64,000 bases of DNA from Nissolia schottii (Eukaryota; Streptophyta; Magnoliopsida; Fabales; Fabaceae). Below, piece after piece: positions 1 to 9,798 of this stretch. Positions within the stretch are counted from its first letter, which is position 1. Every line of letters starts with the position of its first letter. The DNA lies in NCBI GenBank assembly GCA_003254905.1, contig QANU01010606.1, positions 28,272 to 92,271 of the forward strand, written 5' to 3'. The position numbers were made by a program, and so were the translations under genes. Below the pieces are notes generated by a model. The model had not been told where the DNA came from and searched no databases. It was given only the letters and a program-made list of their open reading frames with translations.

Positions 1-619
1 TGATTCCCAAAATTCCTTCAATAGGCATAAAAACCAATTTAACTTCATGTTGTGGCTGTGTTATGAGATTGGGTGTCTGATATGAACTGGGAAATCAAAT
101 TTACTTATGCATGAACCCTACAGAAATCTCAATTTGGGTACCTTTCTTTTGTTTTTTGGGTTACTTGGATTAATTAACATGGAATTCGTGTAAAGTTTGT
201 TTTGAGAACAATTTTTGTGGAAAGTTCAAATAACCTAACTTTGTTATCGTCCAAAGAATGGTAATCTGCCATTTGCTAAGCTTTACTAACATACATTTTA
301 TATAATTGTGTGCTTGCCTTCGCGAGACCAATTATAATCAAATGTAATTTTGTAATTAATTAAAAAAAAATTATTTGAGAATTTGTGTTTTTTGTTTGTA
401 TCATGTTCCAAATTCTAAAACAATATTTTGTTAAATTTTATTTACTTTGATGTTTTGGAACTATTTGTTTTGAGTTTTCAAATTTAATAATGTTATAAAT
501 TATGAAATATCTTATTGTATGTTAATGAGTTGAACAATATTTTGTATAAATTTATGACAATTTTATACACGCTCATGTTAATCTGAAATAGTATTTTTTT
601 TTAAAAATGTTGATATTAT
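1..619. other. AT-rich intergenic DNA, no gene seen
   Basis: No open frame of note and no recognisable repeat ends. It leads into copia-derived sequence that starts near the polypurine tract at about 634. Confidence 0.5.
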
Positions 620-674
620 GATTTATGCAATTCAAGTGGGAGAATGTTGAATTATTATGTGAATTGCATAAATC
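620..674 (+). repeat. Hairpin around a copia-type PPT/LTR junction (copy 1)
   Basis: A perfect 14-bp inverted repeat, GATTTATGCAATTC at 620-633 and its complement at 661-674, encloses a 27-nt loop. The loop holds AAGTGGGAGAATG, a typical plant copia polypurine tract, followed by TGTTGA at 645, a plausible LTR start. A second hairpin of the same design lies at 2616-2691. Confidence 0.6.
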
Positions 675-745
675 ACTATTAAATTTTAGGTTAATTTCAG
701 ATTAATTTGAAAATATTGTCTTTGGGATTCGTTGTTGTGATGTTG

Positions 746-759
746 ATATATATATATAN

Positions 760-814
<55 letters not shown>
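746..814. repeat. (AT)n microsatellite
   Basis: Continuous AT dinucleotides with one ambiguous base (N) at 759. Confidence 0.9.
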
Positions 815-815
<1 letters not shown>

Positions 816-1892
816 CACCTTGACAATTGTGATAAAATACTATTTTCAATAATTATGAAATTATTTATGCTTCCGTTGCTTATAGTAAAATTCTGTTGTC
901 GTCAAAGTGCTGTTCTTTTTTGGGTAAAACATTATTTTTCATGGAGAAATTATTTTAATTTTGACAATATCTCTATGCTTTGTTTGATCAGCCACATTGT
1001 GTTTTTGAGGAACTTTGTTCACTAATTATTATTTATTAAATAATGTTGTGTGTTCCTTTTTTGGCTGAGTGTTTACCCACTATAAACATTTCAATTTTGT
1101 TATTGTGTGATATTGAGAATTGTATTAAGAATGCTTGTGAGAAGACTCTGCACATGCGAATATTTCAACTTTAATGTTATTGTTATTATTTTGTAATGGA
1201 TTGCGACTATTGTTGGATTATGTAACTAATGGACATACCCTTCGGTGTGACATTATTTGACATAATCATTGTGTGATAGAGAAAAAATAATTTAATTATA
1301 TTTTATATATACAGTAAGTAATTTTTCAGTATTAGTATTATTATTTTTCTCTATCAAGTTAGAGACTTGTATATTGTGATTCAAGATCCTTCGGCGGGAT
1401 TGCAATGATATAAGTGCTCTAGTTCAATTAATTGCCCAATTAATTGAACATGAGAAAATCATTAATACGTGTGCAGATATTATTTGGGTTTATGATTTTA
1501 TCTACCTTTTGATCTATCGTCGCTTTCAATTTTAGAACCTTAATTAAGGACATTGTTAAGTCTCTTTGATTGTATTGTTACTCCTCGGCATATTGACATT
1601 TTTGTTTAGCGGGAGTTAGAGACTATATATTGTGTTTATCTCTTTAATTGTTATTGACTGTATGTCCAAACTTGTCACTCCTTGGCATATTAAAATTTGT
1701 GTTTGTTTTAATATGTTGGATTAGTGCGAGTAATATATATATTGTCATTATTGTCTTAAGACTAAATAATGTTTCTGTCATATATTATCGTGTCCTTTCG
1801 TTTTATATATAGCGTATTGTGGTTGACTCTTATTGATTACGTTACTACAGAACATGTTGTTGTTGATCCCCTAATCAATGGCTAGCAACATT

Positions 1893-2390
1893 TAAGGGCA
1901 TAATGAGGTTCATTTTGATGTTTTGGGTTAGGGGAGTTTGTTCTGTAGGTTCGTTGTGACCTCATATTATTGTGAATGCCATTTAAGCCTGCCCAGCTTA
2001 ATTATTGACAAATTTTGTGTAATGGCATATAATTGAGACATATTGGACCCAGTCTCAATATTTATTCTGAGATATCTTGTTGCATCTCAAAAAGGCATAT
2101 GGGGCGTATGCAACTCATTGTTGAGCATGTAACCCGTATGGGTATAATGAGGTTTTTTGATATATTGGTTTAGTGGGAGTTTTATCCCATATGTAATTTT
2201 CCTTTGGACCTCATGTGTTACATTGTCGTTTTATTGAAATGTTTGACAATAATTATTGACTAATATGATGACAATTATCTTGCATTGCCATTTTTGTTTA
2301 TTGTGATTTGCGCAATTGAAATTGTTGTTGTATAATGGCATAATATTGAGACATTTCGGACCCAGTCTCATGTTGTTATTATAGCATCTT
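1893..2390. repeat. Degenerate tandem duplication, unit about 240 bp
   Basis: Two successive blocks, about 1893-2095 and 2137-2390, share the same order of landmarks: ATAATGAGGTT, then GGGAGTTT, then GACCTCAT, then TAATGGCATA, then GGACCCAGTCTCA. Spacing differs between blocks, so the duplication is old. It lies within the copia-derived region. Confidence 0.55.
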
Positions 2391-2615
2391 GGGCGGATGA
2401 TTGGGACGAATATTTTCATGTTCATAAAGGTCACCGAAATGTAGTGATTTTTTTATTTCTGTATGATATCATTACTCCTTCGAGTGTGATTTTCTGCAGT
2501 AATGGAATACTTATACATTTCATTTTGGATCTTGTGGTTAAGAACGTTGTGTTATTCTGGTATTTATTGTGGCCACATAGTGTAAGTTGATTTGGATTAA
2601 TGTTTATTTTGTAAT

Positions 2616-2691
2616 CTAATTTATGCTGTCCAAGTGGGAGAATGTTGGAATAATTATAATAATAATTATTTTTTGGACATGCATAAATTAG
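2616..2691 (+). repeat. Hairpin around a copia-type PPT/LTR junction (copy 2)
   Basis: The left arm (2616-2631, containing AATTTATGCTGTCC) pairs with the right arm (2675-2691, containing GGACATGCATAAATT), with one bulged base. The 43-nt loop again holds AAGTGGGAGAATG and the presumed LTR start TGTTGG at 2643. The arm sequence differs from the first hairpin but pairing is kept. Confidence 0.6.
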
Positions 2692-3067
2692 TGTTTTTTG
2701 TCCAGATTAAATTGTTCACCAGAATAATGTATACATGTGTTGGACTAGCTGATAATAGGTGGGCTAGGTCCATTATTGTCTAATATATGGAAGAATCCCT
2801 TCGCCTACCCTGTGTCAGTTTTTATTCTCCCTATTAAGAATAAAAATTAATACGGGCCCTTGGTTGGCTGGTGTGTGTGACTCCTGACACAGAGCTAGGT
2901 AAGAAACTCTTCTTCTCCATCTGGTTTTTGGTTCCATTTCTCTCCTGTGCAGGCACCAGAAAAATGGCTTCCGCTCCTTCAATTCCAGGTAATAATTTCT
3001 CTTCTCTTTCGCTATGAAATTGTTAATATTTCACGTGCTGTGATTAGAACAAACATAATTTTTTCTT
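2643..3067 (+). mobile_element. Probable copia LTR (solo or terminal)
   Basis: The sequence begins with TGTTGG directly after a polypurine tract. It ends in CA at about 3067, where EXO70J-neighbourhood sequence begins abruptly. It contains no coding domain. The right boundary is inferred from that transition; no target duplication was confirmed. Confidence 0.45.
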
Positions 3068-3525
3068 TCACACTTGACATAAATCCCACAACTCTCCATA
3101 GCCTTTTCTGGTTTAGCTGATTGGAATTTCGGATAGGCATTTAAGATTATGAAGTTGTTGAAGAGAAGGGTTTGAGATGTAAAGAAAATTATTGCAATGT
3201 AAACGGGTGTTTGAGCTTGGAATGCCTGGAAAGTCTTTGATGATAGTGATGCATGAATTATAATTAGTTTAATTACTTTGGTTGCGTGGTTATTTAGTTT
3301 GCCAATTGTGACCACTACACTGCTCAGCAGTTGATAAATTTATCGACATTTCAATTTCCACGAATAAAACCAAAATCATAGATAGCGTGATTGAAACGTT
3401 GTTTATATTCTAAAATCTTTACCATTTGATATCTATTACGACTTTAAATTATTGTTTTAACTTCAATGGTAATGGAAAAATGAAGAGAAAAAATGTACTG
3501 AAGGCTTGAAAACTGGTTTTCTCAA
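3068..3525 (-). pseudogene. 5' fragment of the head-only EXO70J gene plus its leader
   Basis: This segment is nearly identical to 9079-9740. It carries the leader of the head-only gene and only its first two dozen codons (ATG at 3140-3138, reading left), then stops where the copia LTR begins. The right part ends in the motif that in copies 2 and 4 lies just upstream of EXO70J, but here it joins a GDSL-lipase fragment. It is a duplicated and truncated relic with no coding capacity. Confidence 0.7.
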
Positions 3526-3539
3526 ACATGAACCTCTCT

Positions 3540-3700
3540 GGTTTGGTTACAGCTGCATCAGGGGCCATTCCAAGCATTTTGGATACTTCAAAGCTTATAC
3601 CCAAAACTCAAGTGCATTGCTGGGGGAAATGAAGCTAAAGGAATTTCTTGGAGATGCCTTGGGTATTATTTATCAACTAGATTTACATCCGCGCAATGTG
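3540..3700 (+). pseudogene. GDSL esterase/lipase exon relic
   Basis: Across a frame change, the translation reads SGAIP and then YFKAY and FLGDALGII. These match the exon of the GDSL lipases at 21.4 kb and 46.1 kb (SGAIP, FFKAY, ILGDALVII). Only this exon is recognisable. GTTAGT follows it at about 3714 and may be the old splice donor. It has no start, no catalytic blocks and a frameshift, so it is dead. Confidence 0.6.
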
Positions 3701-4629
3701 TGGGTAAAGAAGGTTAGTACATATTACTCTAATAATGTAAAATTTATTATCTTAATGTGATATATAAAATAATTATAGTGTTAATTTTATAACGTTTCTT
3801 AATGATATGTATCTCGATATTTTTATCAATGATGATTTTTTTTTTTTATAAATTTTCATCATAAAATTCTTATTTCTAGTCTCAATATTGTTTTAAAACT
3901 CTTATCTTTCTAAGTTTGATAAAATGGAGGGATATACTAATGTAATGGGTGATTAAATAATAGAGAAGATAAATTTGATTGAATCTTTTATTTAACCAGG
4001 AGATAATTAAATACTTGGTTGACATGTTGATGACGCTGAATTGATTGTGTAATTGAATATATTAATTAGCAACTTAAAGGGAGATCTATTGCAATTGAAT
4101 ATATTGGAGTACACAGGGAGAGGGGATATGTGCGAGTGACACCTCCACAAAAATGTTGATATAGAAATAGTATAAAATGGTGTATTAGATTTATAATAAT
4201 GTAAAATAATAATCTTGTTAGCTCATAATGATTAAATTAATTTGAAATTCTCATATTACATTGAACATTTAACCTTGTCACACATTGTGTTTCTTATTTT
4301 TTTTATTGATGAGATTGTAAATATCTATTACACGAATATAATATAAACCTCTCATATTTACAAATGAGAAATGATGTTTTAACCCTTGGGATAGACACCC
4401 ACGACACCCATGGAGAGAGAAAAGAAAAAAAAATTGAAAAAGAAAAATAAATCATGAAGAGATAAAAAGTAGAGAGAGATTTTTTTTAGTTTACAAATAA
4501 CATAACTCGATACAAATTAGCATGCATATAATTGTTACTTTTCATTAATTAAAAAAATTAAATATTTGTATAATTAATTACTTTAATTTATTTTAGTACG
4601 ACACAACCACTTCAATTTTTATATAAAAT
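3701..4629. other. AT-rich intergenic DNA
   Basis: Low-complexity AT-rich sequence with poly-A and poly-T runs. I see no gene or clear repeat ends. Confidence 0.5.
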
Positions 4630-4929
4630 TTGCAATTTACAAAAGCGGAGTTTTGCAGCTTAGCTTCCACTATGGCAGAAATTGCTTTGCTTCAATCTCT
4701 ATTACATGAACTGCATATCTCTTATTCTGCTCTATCCATTGTATTTTGTGACAACGTCAGTGTTGTAACATTAGCATCCAATCATATCTTACATTATTAT
4801 ACTAGACACTTTGAAATTGATCTTTATTTTGTTTGGGAAAGGGTTGTTCAGAAACAAATCTTTGTGCAACATATTTCGACTATTGAACAGGTTGCTAATA
4901 TTATTACTGAGTCTATTTTTGTAGCATAG
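4630..4929 (+). pseudogene. Ty1/copia RNase H C-terminal relic
   Basis: The frame resembles the end of copia Pol: TKAEFCSLASTMAEI, then an FCDNVS block (usual form WCDN.S), then LASNHILHYYTRHFEIDL and a degenerate DI-like tail. Reverse transcriptase, integrase and gag are absent. It is followed by a polypurine-like tract (4973-4985) and a probable LTR, as expected for the 3' end of an element. Confidence 0.75.
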
Positions 4930-4985
4930 TTTATACACTTTTGTGATAAACTCAGAGTCTCTTCTAAGCCGTTGAGTTTGAGGGG

Positions 4986-5166
4986 ATAATAGATGGGTAC
5001 CTAATGATTAATTTAGTTAAGCAATCATTAGGTAGTTATGGTTAGTTAATCATCACACCTCATAGTTTGTTGTAGTTGTTATTATATAGACCTTGTAATT
5101 CAATCGTGATTCATTCAATACAATTTACACTTTTCATTATTGAAATTTATTCTCTATGTGCCAACA
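4986..5166 (+). mobile_element. Probable copia 3' LTR, short or truncated
   Basis: It follows the polypurine-like GAGTTTGAGGGGA and ends near CCAACA. A TATA-like TTATATAGA lies at about 5091. The start does not show a clean TG, so the boundaries are approximate. Confidence 0.4.
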
Positions 5167-5694
5167 TTAGATGGGAAGTTACCTTCGTTATAAGATATGT
5201 CCGTTAATAATCGTTTACTCCCAAAAGATTACCTTTGAATCGCATTTTACTTTTTTCTCATAAAGATTTAAACCATGTCGCAGTCCTAGCCTCATAGATG
5301 ACTCTTGCTACTCTAATGTGACCATCATTTTTAGGTGACGTTTCACATTTGCGACAGTCTAGATTCAGTACATCTTCTAATCTATTAGTTGCAAAGTAGT
5401 ATTATTGACATGTTTACTTCACTTGGCTAGTGACCTTAATATATGATCAACCATTTTAAGGCTGATTTCTGTCGTCTGTCATTTATCATCAACTTTAACT
5501 CTTCCTGTCATGATTAACTCATTGGATTAGTATTCACGTCACCAACTTTGTTGGTATTCACGTCGCCAACATTGGTGGTGTTCATGTCGTCAACATTCTT
5601 TCTAACGATTACTCGTATTGTCATTGCTTAAACCTCTTTATTTCCACTCATTTTCTGGTCGCGTCGCAAATTTTGGCGACCCTAACAACACGTT
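5167..5694. other. Intergenic DNA
   Basis: No gene seen. A short motif resembling CACGTCGCCAACATT is repeated imperfectly three times at about 5535-5600. Confidence 0.4.
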
Positions 5695-5741
5695 ATTTTG
5701 GAGGAGGGGGGATCATATACACACATAAATAAATTTGTCAC

Positions 5742-5781
<40 letters not shown>

Positions 5782-6046
5782 GTGACTAGATATATAGTTC
5801 TAGAAAGATAGTATACAGAGTACAAACCTAAGTCAGCGCAAATGACAAAATAGAGTTGGGCCATGGGTGTAGTCTTTTTTAAACCTGTAATTACACTGAT
5901 GTTTCACAAATCAATATTAAAAAAACGAACTCTTCCCGGAAATTTCAGCTGAGAAAGGGAAGAGCTATTGTAATCCTGGACTTAAAAATGGCAGCTCTCT
6001 ATATGTGAAGTTAATGCTCACACACTCATCTCACTTCAGAAAGAAC
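5695..6046 (+). promoter_or_regulatory. Upstream region shared by EXO70J copies 1 and 3
   Basis: This block is closely similar to 17108-17451 upstream of copy 3, including GGGGGGATCATATACACAC, TAAGTCAGCGCAAATGAC and the run into the start codon. The main difference is an AT microsatellite (5744-5779) that is long here and short in copy 3. Copies 2 and 4 have a different upstream region. I infer that it contains the promoter and 5' UTR; no TATA box can be assigned with confidence. Confidence 0.55.
5744..5779. repeat. (AT)n microsatellite
   Basis: AT dinucleotide tract inside the upstream region of EXO70J copy 1; shorter in the copy 3 equivalent. Confidence 0.9.
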
Positions 6047-8173
6047 ATGGCGTCCTTGCTCATCCAAATTCAGCGGTGGCTGAAGCAGTCCAAGGTATGG
6101 AGATTTGTGGGTTTTGCTTCAGCTGTTGTTGGACTCCTCTGTTATGCCCTGAGCTCCTCCTTCAACTATTTATTCGGAGAGTGGAACTTGCTGAAAACTT
6201 TTCTATATACTGTTTTCAGTTTCATCATATGTGTTGCAATTTTGTATGGCAAGGTATGGCAACCCTCAGCTAGTCTCCGGTCAAAAGCACATATTGCAAT
6301 TTTGGTTTTGACCATCACCTCTTTCTACTCCTTTTTCTTCGATAAAGCTGTGAATGGGAAACCAGATGCATATAGTTTGATTTCTTGTGGTGCGTTTGCT
6401 ATGATGTCACTCAGCTTGTCAAGGCAGACTCACTGCGGATTCGAAGTGGATCTGCTCTATTTCTTCCTAGGAGCTCTGATAGTACAGCTCATGAAGATAA
6501 AATGGTTGTTAGGTCTTGTTGGAGTGGGTTTCAGTTATTCGCTCGTCATTCTCCGTTCCTGTTTAGATTCCCAACCAGAGGCATACGGATATATTGGATT
6601 CCAAGATCAGCCTGATGTGGTCATTCAAGTAGGTTCCCTACAATTGCAATCCCACGCTAACAGTGCTGCTACTCTGCCTATCATACCACAGGAAGGCAGT
6701 CCTGATGGCCAAACAATCATTCAGTTTGATTCGCATTCACAAGAAGCCAACGATGATTTTGCACTTATCACGCCATATCTCTTGGCTTCTATAAAAGCGC
6801 TCGAGGAAAAGAATCGGAATCTTATCCGCATTATGTCCATCTATCTTGACGACTTCTTCTCTCGGACAGACCCCAACCTGCTGATTGACACACTTCCGTC
6901 AGAAATTATCAACAACCTTAACGAAGCTGTGAAGCTCGGGATAGCCGCTGGGTTTGAGAAGGAGTGTTGTGACATGTACATCACTTGCCGTAGGGAGTTC
7001 TTGCAACAGTGCCTCAATGCCTTTGGGATTCCAGACTTGGACATGGAGGACAATGAGGACAGCGTTCTTGTGACTACAGGGAGAATTGAGGGTTGGATCA
7101 CCTCTTTCAAGATCACCTTCTGGTTACTGTTTCCCAATGAACGGAGACTCTGTGATCGCGTCTTCTCTGGATTCTCCTCGGTTGGGGATCTCTCTTTCAT
7201 GCTGATTTGCAAGGAACTCACCATTCGTTTCCTGAACTTTGCAAATGCTTTTGCATTTGACATCCATTCGCTGAAGACTATTCGAGGCCTGGCGAAAGTG
7301 TGTGATACAATTCTTGACGTGGTTCCTGAGTTGGAATTACTGTTTCCTGATCAGTACGGCGAGTCACTCAGGAGTGAAGCAATCATGGCTCGGAAGAGAT
7401 TGGGTGAGGCAATCAAGGGCATTTTCTCGGACTTGGAGAATTTGATTCGCTGTGATATGCGGATTGCAGATGTTCCTGGAGGCATTTGTCCGATTACCTA
7501 CCATGTGGTGAATTGTCTCTATGCACTTAAGACAGATTGGCAACTAATTGCGGAAGTTTTCAATAAATATCATAAGGTCAATAATCCAGGGGGAATGTCT
7601 CCTTCACTTCCTGACGAGATAACAAGGATAACAGAGCTTTTAGAGAGCCATTTGGAAGCCAAGTCTAAAGACTACACGAAACGTGGTTTATGCTATGTTT
7701 CCCTGATGAATAACTTCGCGTACATAAGGCAACAATTATGGTATCGCCTTGCTGATATTATGATGGAGGACTTCAATCACTGGATCAAAAAGTACGATGT
7801 AAAATTCCGGCGAAACCTAGAAGACTATCAAAATAGCTCATGGAACAAGGTGCTGGGCTTCTTGTTGCAGGACAACGATGATGAATCAGTGGCATCTGAT
7901 GCGGCAGCAGAGTCTATGAAAGAGAGACTCTGTTTGTTCAACAGTCAATTTGACGACATATGCAGCATTCAGTCTAGGTGGTTTGCGCATAATAATATAA
8001 GGGGAGAAATAATTAAATCCCTGACAAACATGCTGTTGCCAGCATATGGGAACTTCATTGGAAGTTTCCAGGATGTTCTTGGTGAGTATGCTTATGATTA
8101 TATTCCGTTTGGAATCTTTGATATTGAAGATCGGCTCAATCAGTTGTTTCTTGGACGCAAGAAAAAAGAATAA
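6047..8173 (+). CDS. EXO70J-type exocyst subunit with membrane head, copy 1 (intact)
   Basis: Single open frame of 708 residues starting at MASLL. EXO70 is an exocyst subunit that tethers secretory vesicles to target membranes. The first 170 residues are unusual: hydrophobic stretches at about 18-38, 51-70, 81-98, 109-124 and 134-170 suggest five or six membrane spans, the feature that marks legume EXO70J. A polar linker rich in Q, S and D follows, then a helical Exo70 domain to the end, including LLFPNERRLCDRVF, an LLESHLEAKSK block and the C-terminal IFDIEDRLNQLF, which corresponds to the usual YTPEDLE...LF tail. I chose ATG 6047 (context AAGAACATGG) over the in-frame ATG at 6014 because its surroundings fit plant start sites better. 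No intron is needed, as in most plant EXO70 genes outside EXO70A. It is convergent with the head-only gene downstream. Subcellular site and function are inferred. Confidence 0.88.
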   Translation: MASLLIQIQRWLKQSKVWRFVGFASAVVGLLCYALSSSFNYLFGEWNLLKTFLYTVFSFIICVAILYGKVWQPSASLRSKAHIAILVLTITSFYSFFFDKAVNGKPDAYSLISCGAFAMMSLSLSRQTHCGFEVDLLYFFLGALIVQLMKIKWLLGLVGVGFSYSLVILRSCLDSQPEAYGYIGFQDQPDVVIQVGSLQLQSHANSAATLPIIPQEGSPDGQTIIQFDSHSQEANDDFALITPYLLASIKALEEKNRNLIRIMSIYLDDFFSRTDPNLLIDTLPSEIINNLNEAVKLGIAAGFEKECCDMYITCRREFLQQCLNAFGIPDLDMEDNEDSVLVTTGRIEGWITSFKITFWLLFPNERRLCDRVFSGFSSVGDLSFMLICKELTIRFLNFANAFAFDIHSLKTIRGLAKVCDTILDVVPELELLFPDQYGESLRSEAIMARKRLGEAIKGIFSDLENLIRCDMRIADVPGGICPITYHVVNCLYALKTDWQLIAEVFNKYHKVNNPGGMSPSLPDEITRITELLESHLEAKSKDYTKRGLCYVSLMNNFAYIRQQLWYRLADIMMEDFNHWIKKYDVKFRRNLEDYQNSSWNKVLGFLLQDNDDESVASDAAAESMKERLCLFNSQFDDICSIQSRWFAHNNIRGEIIKSLTNMLLPAYGNFIGSFQDVLGEYAYDYIPFGIFDIEDRLNQLFLGRKKKE

Positions 8174-8483
8174 GGATGCCAAAGGGCAGAAAAGTCTTGT
8201 CTCCCTAAGTTAGGCTATATTAAAAAAAATTATATTGTCACAGTTGTGTGTCCTTTTACCATTTATGTATTTTTCTCATATTTATAATCACTAGTCTCAT
8301 TTCATTTTCTGATTCTATTATTTTAGATTTGCTTGGTTCAAGTTCAAGTAACAAGTTTCAATAGGGTGTAAAATTTTATTTTTTATTTACAAATTTGTCA
8401 ACTGCTGATGGCAATGGCAGAGTAAACCCACAATTAGAGTAATTATGCCATGCATCATTATCATCAATAACTTTCTGAACCTT
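8174..8483. other. Convergent 3' intergenic region
   Basis: About 310 bp between two converging stop codons. It presumably contains both 3' UTRs; the left part is conserved after all four closely related EXO70J copies (stop, then GGATGCCAAAGGG and CTCCCTAAGTTAGGCT). AATAAA-like polyadenylation signals are not clear. Confidence 0.5.
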
Positions 8484-9149
8484 TCAAGTTCCAATCATTT
8501 TCCTCCAAAGACTGTGGACAACTGGATCATGATGCAACACAAGAGAGCTCATCTCTATCAATAGTTGCTCAATTTGAGCACAGTTCCCTGTGCTGATAAC
8601 TATAGTACTTCTTAGAGTTCCCACCTGCAGTCGAGACTCCAATTTCGAACGAAGAATCAAGAGGGAATAGGAGAAGATGGCTGCAATGATAGAGAGCAAC
8701 AAGTTGATCTTCATTAATTGAACGGTTAGGCATCCAAGGAAGAAATTGAGGAGATCCGCTTCAAACCCAAGATCAATCTGCCTTGATAGGCACAAAGACA
8801 TGATAGCGAAGGCTGCACATGAAGTCAGGCTTAGTAGGTCTGGTTTTCCATTCACAGCTTTATCGGAGAAAAACGAGTACAAAGATGTGAGCATCATAAG
8901 AAGAACACCCACATGAGCCTTCTGCACGAGACTCCTTGAGAGCCTCCAATTCTTCAGACACAACATCATGCTGCTGATACTGAAACTTACCAGGGTGTAG
9001 ACAAAGATTTTCAACAAGTTCCACTCTCCGAATAGAAGTTTGAAAGAGGAACTCATGGCATAACAGAGAAGTCCAATGACACTTGACATAAATCCCACAA
9101 CTCTCCATACCCTTTTCTGGTTTAGCTGATTGGAATTTCGGATAGGCAT
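8484..9149 (-). CDS. Head-only EXO70J-like membrane protein
   Basis: Open frame of 221 residues on the minus strand. It aligns with the first 170 residues of EXO70J (shared RVWRVVGF/KVWRFVGF, LLCYA.SSSF, LFGEWNLLK, FDKAVNGKPD, DLLNFFLG), so it should have about five membrane spans. The Exo70 domain is missing; only about 50 other residues follow, ending HHDPVVHSLWRKMIGT. It is not a simple 3' deletion caused by a stop, because the tail is different sequence and the frame is clean. Relics of its 5' end occur at 3.1, 30.2, 40.1 and 41.0 kb, and relics of its 3' end after EXO70J copies 2, 3 and 4, so it was part of the duplicated unit. Function unknown; it might be an integral membrane partner or a decoy. 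Expression is not shown, so it could also be a recent pseudogene. Confidence 0.65.
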   Translation of the reverse strand: MPIRNSNQLNQKRVWRVVGFMSSVIGLLCYAMSSSFKLLFGEWNLLKIFVYTLVSFSISSMMLCLKNWRLSRSLVQKAHVGVLLMMLTSLYSFFSDKAVNGKPDLLSLTSCAAFAIMSLCLSRQIDLGFEADLLNFFLGCLTVQLMKINLLLSIIAAIFSYSLLILRSKLESRLQVGTLRSTIVISTGNCAQIEQLLIEMSSLVLHHDPVVHSLWRKMIGT

Positions 9150-9760
9150 TTAAGATTATGAAGTTGTTGAAGAGAAGGGTTTGAGATGTAAAGAAAATTA
9201 TTGCAATGTAAACGGGTGTTTGAGCTTGGAATGCCTGGAAAGTCTTTGATGATAGTGATGCATGAATTATAATTAGTTTAATTACACTGGTTGCCAATTG
9301 TGACCACTACACTGCTCAGCAGTTGACAAATTTATTGACATTTCAATTTCCACGAATAAAACTAAAATCATAGATAGCGAGATTGAAACGTTGTTTATAT
9401 TCTAAAATCTTTACCATTTGATATCTATTATGACTTTAAATTATTGTTTTAACTTCAATGGTAATGAAAAAATGAAGAGAAGCATGAATTATAATTAGTT
9501 TAATTACTCTGGTTGCCAATTGTGACCACTACACTACTCAGCAGTTGACAAATTTATTGACATTTCGATTCCCACGAATAAAACTAAAATCATAGATAGC
9601 GAGACTGAAACGTTGTTTATATTCTAAAATCTTTACCTTTTGATCTATTATGACTTTAAATTATTGTTTTAACTTCAATGGTAATGAAAAAAATGAAGAG
9701 AAAAAATATACCGAAGGCTTGAAAACTGGTTTTCTCAAAATGGCAGCTCTCTATATGTGA
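9150..9760. repeat. Leader region with a 222-bp tandem duplication
   Basis: Intergenic between divergent genes: the head-only gene reading left and EXO70J copy 2 reading right. Units at 9260-9481 and 9482-9703 are nearly identical and both begin GCATGAATTATAATTAG. The single-copy version is at 3250-3500. The right end (GAAGGCTTGAAAACTGG) is shared with copy 4 at about 41950. Confidence 0.8.
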
Positions 9761-9798
9761 CGTGAATGCTCACACACTCATCTCACTTCGGAAAGAAC

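Larger units (their letters stand above)
645..2615 (+). mobile_element. Decayed copia-derived non-coding region
   Basis: The interval lies between two polypurine-tract/LTR junctions in the same orientation and contains no retained coding sequence. It holds an AT microsatellite and degenerate repeated modules, such as several copies resembling GTTAGAGACT followed by TATATTGTG. I read it as the 3' non-coding part and LTR of an old copia element, but I cannot place its ends. Confidence 0.35.

Noticed and set aside
6841-7263. 140-codon frame antisense to EXO70J copy 1, with equivalents in the other copies
   Set aside because: It mirrors the conserved coding frame and recurs in each paralogue only because the sense strand is conserved; its residues match no family.
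8860-9297. 145-codon minus-strand frame overlapping the head-only gene
   Set aside because: It is a shifted reading of the head-only gene and leader; the other frame has clear homology to EXO70J.
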